A DNA stretch of 9,866 nucleotides from Blastocatellia bacterium (GTDB taxonomy: Bacteria > Acidobacteriota > Blastocatellia > UBA7656). The translations under genes were made by a program, and so were the position numbers. This document shows positions 5,972 to 9,866 of the stretch, in pieces. The notes under the pieces were generated by a model, which made no database searches, was not told where the DNA came from, and worked only from the letters and a program-made list of their open reading frames with translations. The DNA lies in the NCBI GenBank assembly GCA_022615215.1, contig JAKEHD010000694.1, forward strand, positions 1 through 9,866, read 5' to 3'. The stretch's first letter is position 1, and each line of letters starts with the position of its first letter.

Positions 5972-5985
5972 TGAGTTTGAACTCA
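5972..5985. promoter_or_regulatory. Candidate operator palindrome upstream of speD
   Basis: TGAGTT (5972-5977) and AACTCA (5980-5985) are perfect inverted arms around a two-base spacer, the shape of a dimeric regulator site. It lies about 118 bases upstream of the speD start and overlaps the only faint promoter-like sequence in this gap. A palindrome of this size can arise by chance in 334 bases, and no regulator gene is in view. Confidence 0.25.
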
Positions 5986-6045
5986 AGCCATCATTTGCGG
6001 AGACCAGAGAATATCACAGCGAGAGCGGAAAGGTGAAGTGCAGCA

Positions 6046-6065
6046 GGGGAGCAGGGGAGCAGGGG
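6046..6065 (+). repeat. G-rich octamer repeat (GGGGAGCA)
   Basis: Three GGGG runs at 6046-6049, 6054-6057 and 6062-6065 are spaced exactly eight bases apart by AGCA, with further GG pairs at 6069-6070 and 6072-6073. On the plus strand this has the composition of a possible G-quadruplex. It lies between two gene groups and no coding role is seen. Confidence 0.6.
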
Positions 6066-6188
6066 TGCGGAGGCGATTGGATGAGCGTAATAATCGGGTG
6101 ATCGTATGCAGACGGGTAACGAAGCGGCCTCAATAAGATCATAAGCGCCTGTATGAACCTGCTTCGAATTACGGGGACGCGCGCGGGC

Positions 6189-7232
6189 TTACGGTTTTTG
6201 CGATTGACCTTTGAAGCGTATCAGGTGATTGCGTTTCAATCCGTCGCCCGCAGTCAACCGAGCCACAGAGTATTTATCCTCAACGGTCTCCACTCTGATC
6301 GAGCCGACCTTTCTATCGGGCGTCCCGAGCGCCTTCCCCGTTTCAGGGTCCACGAGCGGTTTCTGCTGATCGTAAACATCGAACTCCATTCCGAGTCTTA
6401 TGCCGAGTTCGCTTCCCGCATTTATGTAAACCATCCCTTCGCGCACGTCTACTATGCGGCCCGACCAGGGCATCTCTTTCATCGCCGAAACGATAGCCGC
6501 TACAGCATTTTCTATTGCTTCCCGCGAAGCGCGGCCCAGAGGCGTGTTTTCGTAACCTGAGATGCTGAACTCCTGATCCTTGCGGGTCAGTTCGGCACTC
6601 GCTCCGGTCATGGTTGCATCCCCCTTCGAGCGCCCGGAATAGATCACCTCTCCTGTCACCGCATCTATAAGGCGAATGTCTATGGCCACCATCGCCTTCA
6701 CCCTTTCGGATTTCGTCTTGAGGATTTTGAGGGGCTTGAATGTGCCGCCCAGGCTCGACCTGTTGTAAGAGAACTCGGTTATGTCTCCCGTGATGAGCGT
6801 CTGCGCTCCGATGATACGGCCTTTCGAGGCGGCGGTCTCAGGATTGACCCGGCCCGAAGCTCCGAAGTCCTGTTCTTCGGTCACCTGCTCGATCGAGGCG
6901 CGCTCGACGACCACGAACCGCTCCGTCTTTACGAGTTCGGTGGTGAGCATCTCCGTGAGGCCGAGCGCGAACTCTGCCGGGGGCGGCAGGTCTATAGTCG
7001 TTGTGCGGGAGCTTTGGTCCTCCTTCGTGTATTCTCTGAAGGCCGTGCCCGAAAGGTCCATCACTGCAATGCGCATCCTGGGTCCGGTCCAGACCTTTTC
7101 TCCCTGTTGACCTGAGACCGTCCCGGCAGAAAGGAGGCTGGCTGTCAAACCAGACAGCAGCAGGATTCGGAGCGAAAGAGTCAAATGTCTCCCTGTCAAT
7201 CGAGCGATTGTGTGATGTAAAACTTTCTTCAT
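6189..7232 (-). CDS. Exported CsgG-family protein with FlgT-like C-terminal domain
   Basis: A 347-residue envelope protein. The N-terminus (MKKVLHH, then a hydrophobic stretch about 18-40) is a signal peptide with likely cleavage near the AGTVSGQ segment (36-42). Unlike classical CsgG there is no lipobox cysteine, so it is probably soluble in the periplasm or peripheral. The CsgG-like domain covers about 53-255, with RIAVMDLSG (54-62), the helix ending in LTTELVKTERFVVVER, and GAQTLITGDITEF (142-154). The C-terminal part (about 257-341; GRIVDVREGMVYINAGSELG followed by RVETVEDKYSVARL) resembles the FlgT C-terminal beta domain. CsgG relatives include the curli secretion pore and many uncharacterised outer-membrane-associated proteins; no curli subunit genes are present, so curli export is not implied. 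An in-frame start 27 codons upstream exists, but ATG 7232 is chosen because AAGGAGGA lies just before it and the signal peptide then begins at residue 1. Confidence 0.9.
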   Translation of the reverse strand: MKKVLHHTIARLTGRHLTLSLRILLLSGLTASLLSAGTVSGQQGEKVWTGPRMRIAVMDLSGTAFREYTKEDQSSRTTTIDLPPPAEFALGLTEMLTTELVKTERFVVVERASIEQVTEEQDFGASGRVNPETAASKGRIIGAQTLITGDITEFSYNRSSLGGTFKPLKILKTKSERVKAMVAIDIRLIDAVTGEVIYSGRSKGDATMTGASAELTRKDQEFSISGYENTPLGRASREAIENAVAAIVSAMKEMPWSGRIVDVREGMVYINAGSELGIRLGMEFDVYDQQKPLVDPETGKALGTPDRKVGSIRVETVEDKYSVARLTAGDGLKRNHLIRFKGQSQKP

Positions 7233-7267
7233 CTGCGATTCCTCCTTCACTGCGATACAAAGGCGAA

Positions 7268-7342
7268 GTAGGGGCGCACCTGTGTGTGCGCCCGAATTGG
7301 GGCAGACACGCATAAAGATTTCTTTCTTCGGTCTGCCCCTAC
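7268..7342. repeat. Bipartite palindromic repeat element (75 bp)
   Basis: The outer arms GTAGGGGC (7268-7275) and GCCCCTAC (7335-7342) are perfect inverted repeats. Inside are two hairpins: GGGCGCAC (7272-7279) with GTGCGCCC (7286-7293) around a six-base loop, and GGGGCAGAC (7299-7307) with GTCTGCCCC (7331-7339) around a 23-base loop. The layout is that of a small non-coding mobile repeat (REP/MITE-like). From memory, very similar GTAGGGGC...GCCCCTAC elements are scattered in many environmental genomes. It lies between the VWA gene and the CsgG-like gene and could also stop or attenuate transcription, although no T-run follows on the minus strand. Confidence 0.75.
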
Positions 7343-7393
7343 GATTCCAAAATCTTTTTCTTAAGGACTATATCTCCGTCAGGTCATTGCTTT

Positions 7394-9091
7394 TTACTTC
7401 TTCGCACGGAGCACGACCGTTTTGTCCTCGCCCGCTTTAATGTCGAACACAACGCGGTCATAGTCTCCCTTTTGCGACCAACCCGTGACGTTGTATGTGC
7501 CCGGCGTCAGAGGCAGCTTTTTACCTCCGTTCTTGAAAATCCTTTCATTGCCCGTTCCTTTACTCATGAAACACCGGTCATCTTTATCCCTCGTCCCATC
7601 GGCCTTCTGATAAATGACGGTCACATAGCCTACGGGAACGGTCACATCGAAGTGCTGCTTGTTTTCGCCCGTTATGATGAGTCCCTCTTTGGCATAAGGA
7701 GTCAGGCGGTCGGGCAGGCGCACCTCATAAGTGCCCGGCAGCACGCGCGCGCCGTTAATCATATGGACGCCATATTTCTTCTCGCCGTTCTGCCATAGCT
7801 CGTAATTCTGGCGAAGCCACTCGCCCGTCCCCGAAGCGAGCATCTTGATCGTGACCTCGACCGTATGGGTCAACTCAAAGGCGATCTCTTTGCGGTCCCC
7901 TGCGACGAAGGATTCCTTCACTGAAAGGTCGTTTGCGACGTTCGGCCTGGCGCGGAATTCGTAGCTTCCTTCATCGAGATAAACTTCATCCATCCATCGG
8001 AATTTGAATACCTCTCTTCCATTCTGAAAGGCGGTTATCAGAGAGCCTCTCTGCTGTTCATCCCTGTCGGTAAACTTCGCTTTGACCGAAGGCGGCACCT
8101 GGACTTCCACCCTTACTACGGTTTCGCCCGTCTCTTTGACCTCGACGTTTTGCGTGACGGGCTTATAGAGGTTGCCGTTAGCGGTCAGCACTCCCGCAGT
8201 CAAAACGTAAGGTCCGGTCTCGACACTGTTTCGCCCGTCGCTCGATACCCTGTAGATTTCCCGTCCGTCTCGCGCAAGCATCCCGCTCACTCTGATGGGA
8301 TTTCCCGCCGGGTCCGCGCCTTTTAGAATGAACGACTGAGAGGCGGCCTTCTGTTGAATCTTTGCGAGTTCCCCGGCAAGGTCCGAAGCGGAATTGGCGT
8401 CGTGATATTCGGTCCCGGCGGCTTGGGATATGCAGCGCAGCGCCCCCTTGTCTTTCTCTTCGAGTCCAAGCCCTACGACGTGGACCCTTATCTTCACGTT
8501 CCGGCTTCTCCATTCGCGCACGAGCGCGCATGGGTCGGCGTTGCAGGATTCTATGCCGTCGCTTATGAGGATGATTTCGCCCGCGCGGTCGCCGAAATCT
8601 TTCAGGGCTTCGGTCAGGCTGTAGGTGATGGGCGTCCTCCCCGTTGCGTTGATCTGTTTGATGGAGCTTCTGAGTTGGGCGATTACTTTATCAGCCGGGC
8701 CGAATGGAATCAGGAGTTCCGAATCCGAGCAATCCTCTTTGCGGCGGTGGCCGTAGACGCGAAGCGCGAGTTCATAGCCCTCGAAATCGCCCGACACGAA
8801 ATCCTGCAATACTTTTTTTGCCGTCTCGATTTTGCGCGACCTATCGGGCAATCGCCCCATCATGGAACCCGATGCGTCAAATATTACATAGATGGCATCG
8901 GGGCTTTTCTCCTGCCCGAAGGCGACGGGCTGCAACGCAGCGGCGGGCGCAGAAGCATTTGCAGCCGCAGATTCATTGCCGGATGGCGCGGCGGTTTCAG
9001 ATTTATCGGCCGACGTATCGGCGGCCGAGCAGCCGGTCACAATCACGACAAGAATTGCAAGCGTCTTCACAACGATCATTCTCTTATTCAT
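7394..9091 (-). CDS. VWA-domain lipoprotein with beta-rich C-terminal region
   Basis: A 565-residue lipoprotein. The signal peptide ends in a lipobox VTGC with the lipidated cysteine at C21, followed by an Ala/Ser-rich low-complexity linker (about 22-60). The von Willebrand factor A domain spans about 64-245 and has a complete metal-ion-dependent adhesion site: DASGS (72-76), T153 in TGRTP, and D178 in ISDGIESC. It should therefore bind a divalent metal and a protein ligand. Cysteine pairs around C121, C183, C188 and C220 may form disulfides. Residues about 253-565 are beta-rich with repeated segments of the kind GTYEVRLP (453-460) and GTYNVTGW (531-538), reminiscent of carboxypeptidase-regulatory or PEGA-like folds. 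Start ATG 9091 is preferred over an in-frame upstream start because GAGGGG lies close before it and the lipoprotein signal is then N-terminal. The partner is unknown; the gene lies between two other exported proteins. Confidence 0.92.
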   Translation of the reverse strand: MNKRMIVVKTLAILVVIVTGCSAADTSADKSETAAPSGNESAAANASAPAAALQPVAFGQEKSPDAIYVIFDASGSMMGRLPDRSRKIETAKKVLQDFVSGDFEGYELALRVYGHRRKEDCSDSELLIPFGPADKVIAQLRSSIKQINATGRTPITYSLTEALKDFGDRAGEIILISDGIESCNADPCALVREWRSRNVKIRVHVVGLGLEEKDKGALRCISQAAGTEYHDANSASDLAGELAKIQQKAASQSFILKGADPAGNPIRVSGMLARDGREIYRVSSDGRNSVETGPYVLTAGVLTANGNLYKPVTQNVEVKETGETVVRVEVQVPPSVKAKFTDRDEQQRGSLITAFQNGREVFKFRWMDEVYLDEGSYEFRARPNVANDLSVKESFVAGDRKEIAFELTHTVEVTIKMLASGTGEWLRQNYELWQNGEKKYGVHMINGARVLPGTYEVRLPDRLTPYAKEGLIITGENKQHFDVTVPVGYVTVIYQKADGTRDKDDRCFMSKGTGNERIFKNGGKKLPLTPGTYNVTGWSQKGDYDRVVFDIKAGEDKTVVLRAKK

Positions 9092-9133
9092 CTTTGCCCC
9101 TCGATGAAATAGTAAGAATACAAAAGTGAGCGG

Positions 9134-9179
9134 TTCCCATCGGCGCATCTCAATAAAATCCGAAATGCGCCTATGGGAA
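9134..9179. terminator. Long hairpin between the small secreted protein gene and the VWA gene
   Basis: TTCCCAT plus GGCGCAT (9134-9140, 9142-9148) pair with ATGCGCC plus ATGGGAA (9165-9171, 9173-9179). This gives a 15-position stem with a single mismatch and a 16-base A/T-rich loop. It follows the stop codon of the minus-strand gene at 9218 by about 40 bases and precedes the VWA start by about 43. Position suggests a terminator or an mRNA-stabilising structure. The minus-strand tail after the stem has only a short T-run (CACTTTTG), so intrinsic termination would be weak; a palindromic repeat element is the alternative. Confidence 0.45.
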
Positions 9180-9217
9180 ATCACATCCGATTTTTCTACT
9201 ACTCATTCAGTAATAGA

Positions 9218-9625
9218 TCAAGGTTTGATGGTAAAAGTGGTCTTGAAAGTCGGAGGCGAAAGACCTTTTATTTGTGTGAGAGTGCCGTTCCCTCTGTAAA
9301 AAGTGGTCGAACCGCCTGACTCCACCGAGGCGGTAGCAAACACCTTGCATTTTTTAGTATCTATGGTGCCTTCCGGTCTGCCGGGACCATCGCAGTTTAC
9401 AGTAAAGGTTGAAGTAGCGAACCCGCCGCCCCTTGTGACGGCGCTGCCGGCCCCCTGACATGGGCACCCCTCGCCGCCTATGGTGAAAAAGACTTTGGTG
9501 CCGTCGGGAAGGGCCGAGTTGCCGGCCTTTGCATTGATCTTTATGGTAAGCGCGCCCGCCGCTCCCGCTTCAAAACCGAACATTCCGATAAGCAGCAACA
9601 CTGCCATCAGTCTGAATGTTTTCAT
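9218..9625 (-). CDS. Small secreted protein with four cysteines, function unknown
   Basis: A 135-residue protein I do not recognise. Residues 1 to about 24 are a clear signal peptide (MKTFRLMAVLLLIGMFGF, then Ala/Gly-rich), with no lipobox. The mature part is rich in Gly, Thr and Ser with alternating hydrophobic residues, as expected of a beta-sandwich. It contains a CPC motif (C54, C56) plus C78 and C93, which could form two disulfides. The pattern TIKINAKAGNSALPDGTKVFFTI resembles big-like or invasin-like surface beta domains that describe values added at low cost to extracellular proteins, but this is a loose likeness only. ATG 9625 is chosen because AAGGAG lies eight bases upstream; an in-frame start 12 codons further up would bury the signal peptide. 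It is the first of three exported-protein genes in this direction. Confidence 0.8.
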   Translation of the reverse strand: MKTFRLMAVLLLIGMFGFEAGAAGALTIKINAKAGNSALPDGTKVFFTIGGEGCPCQGAGSAVTRGGGFATSTFTVNCDGPGRPEGTIDTKKCKVFATASVESGGSTTFYRGNGTLTQIKGLSPPTFKTTFTIKP

Positions 9626-9866
9626 CGAGATTCTCCTTTTCTCAATCGCTTTAGAGTTCACAGGAATCGCTTCCTCGGTCTTTGCGCGAATCCTGGTGTG
9701 TCAAATACTGACTCCTCACGGTAAGGTGAGGGGCTATCATCATTCGAGTTGTCCGACAAAACTTCGTTCTCTTATCTATACTCTGCGCGGCATGGATTGA
9801 AACTTTTCATCAAGCTCACCGCCAGGCGATTTTATTTGGAGTGCGGCGGCCCGGACGCCGCTTTTC
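9626..9866. other. Gene-free right edge with two hairpins
   Basis: No gene is supported here. A short hairpin CCTCAC/GTGAGG (9714-9719, 9726-9731) has a six-base loop. A minus-strand TTGACA (9704-9699) is a perfect -35 hexamer, but the sequence 17 bases downstream (AGACCG) is a poor -10. At the extreme edge, GCGGCG (9843-9848) and CGCCGC (9856-9861) form a six-base stem followed by TTTT (9862-9865). That is a terminator-like shape on the plus strand, possibly for a gene lying outside the window, or part of a repeat element cut by the edge. Confidence 0.4.

Larger units (their letters stand above)
5855..6188. other. Gene-free gap upstream of speD
   Basis: No convincing gene in 334 bases. It must hold the promoter of the speD cluster if one exists. 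The best minus-strand candidate is TTGTTG with GATTAT 18 bases downstream at about 5968-5939, which is weak. A 14-base palindrome (TGAGTT, TG spacer, AACTCA) lies at 5972-5985 and could be an operator. A G-rich octamer repeat lies at 6046-6065. The rest shows nothing I can interpret. Confidence 0.5.

Noticed and set aside
8354..9112. 252-codon plus-strand open frame
   Set aside because: It is the antisense shadow of the VWA lipoprotein gene, where MIDAS motifs, lipobox and ribosome-binding site all support the minus strand.
9676..9704. Sigma-70 promoter with a perfect TTGACA on the minus strand
   Set aside because: No acceptable -10 sequence lies 16-18 bases downstream, so it is mentioned only as a hexamer in the gap description.
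9780..9815. GGATTGAAAC at 9794-9803, which resembles the 3' end of many CRISPR repeats
   Set aside because: It occurs once. No second copy or regularly spaced spacers are present and no cas gene is in the window.

Overview
All ten supported genes (nine proteins plus one probable guide RNA) lie on the minus strand, so the window reads from right to left. GC content is high and coding is dense. The gaps carry short tandem and palindromic repeats, and the envelope proteins (a lipoprotein with a lipobox, a CsgG-like protein) suggest a diderm bacterium. The gene combination and the style of intergenic repeats remind me of Acidobacteriota (Blastocatellia-like), but that placement is an impression, not a demonstration.

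Right third (9625 to 6189): three exported proteins. They are a small secreted protein with four cysteines (9218-9625), a lipoprotein with a complete von Willebrand factor A metal site followed by beta-rich repeats (7394-9091), and a CsgG-like protein with a FlgT-type C-terminal domain (6189-7232). Two long inverted-repeat structures sit in the gaps between them (9134-9179 and 7268-7342). A 334-base gap with no gene (5855-6188) separates this group from the next.

Left two thirds (5854 to 211): a polyamine/membrane gene cluster. It runs AdoMet decarboxylase (5438-5854), a large protein with two zinc ribbons and DUF4178 domains anchored by two membrane helices (2283-4277), a 60-residue one-helix protein (2025-2207), a half-size DUF350 membrane protein (1720-2025) and a spermidine synthase fused to about seven membrane helices (211-1716). 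The last three genes are packed stop-to-start. AdoMet decarboxylase makes the aminopropyl donor and the membrane synthase is expected to use it. DUF4178 and DUF350 proteins recur near such genes and near PspA-type envelope-stress loci, so the likely theme is polyamine chemistry or sensing at the inner membrane.

Between the decarboxylase and the DUF4178 gene lies a lower-GC insert (about 4314-5430). It encodes a compact 314-residue HNH-less IscB relative, an IsrB-type RNA-guided nickase candidate with all RuvC catalytic residues. It is preceded by about 170 bases that fold on paper into several helices and a pseudoknot, as expected of an omega RNA. No TnpA transposase is present. This is the most interesting part of the window: an apparently intact RNA-guided nuclease module placed inside a polyamine operon, with its natural guide predicted to come from the end of the decarboxylase gene.
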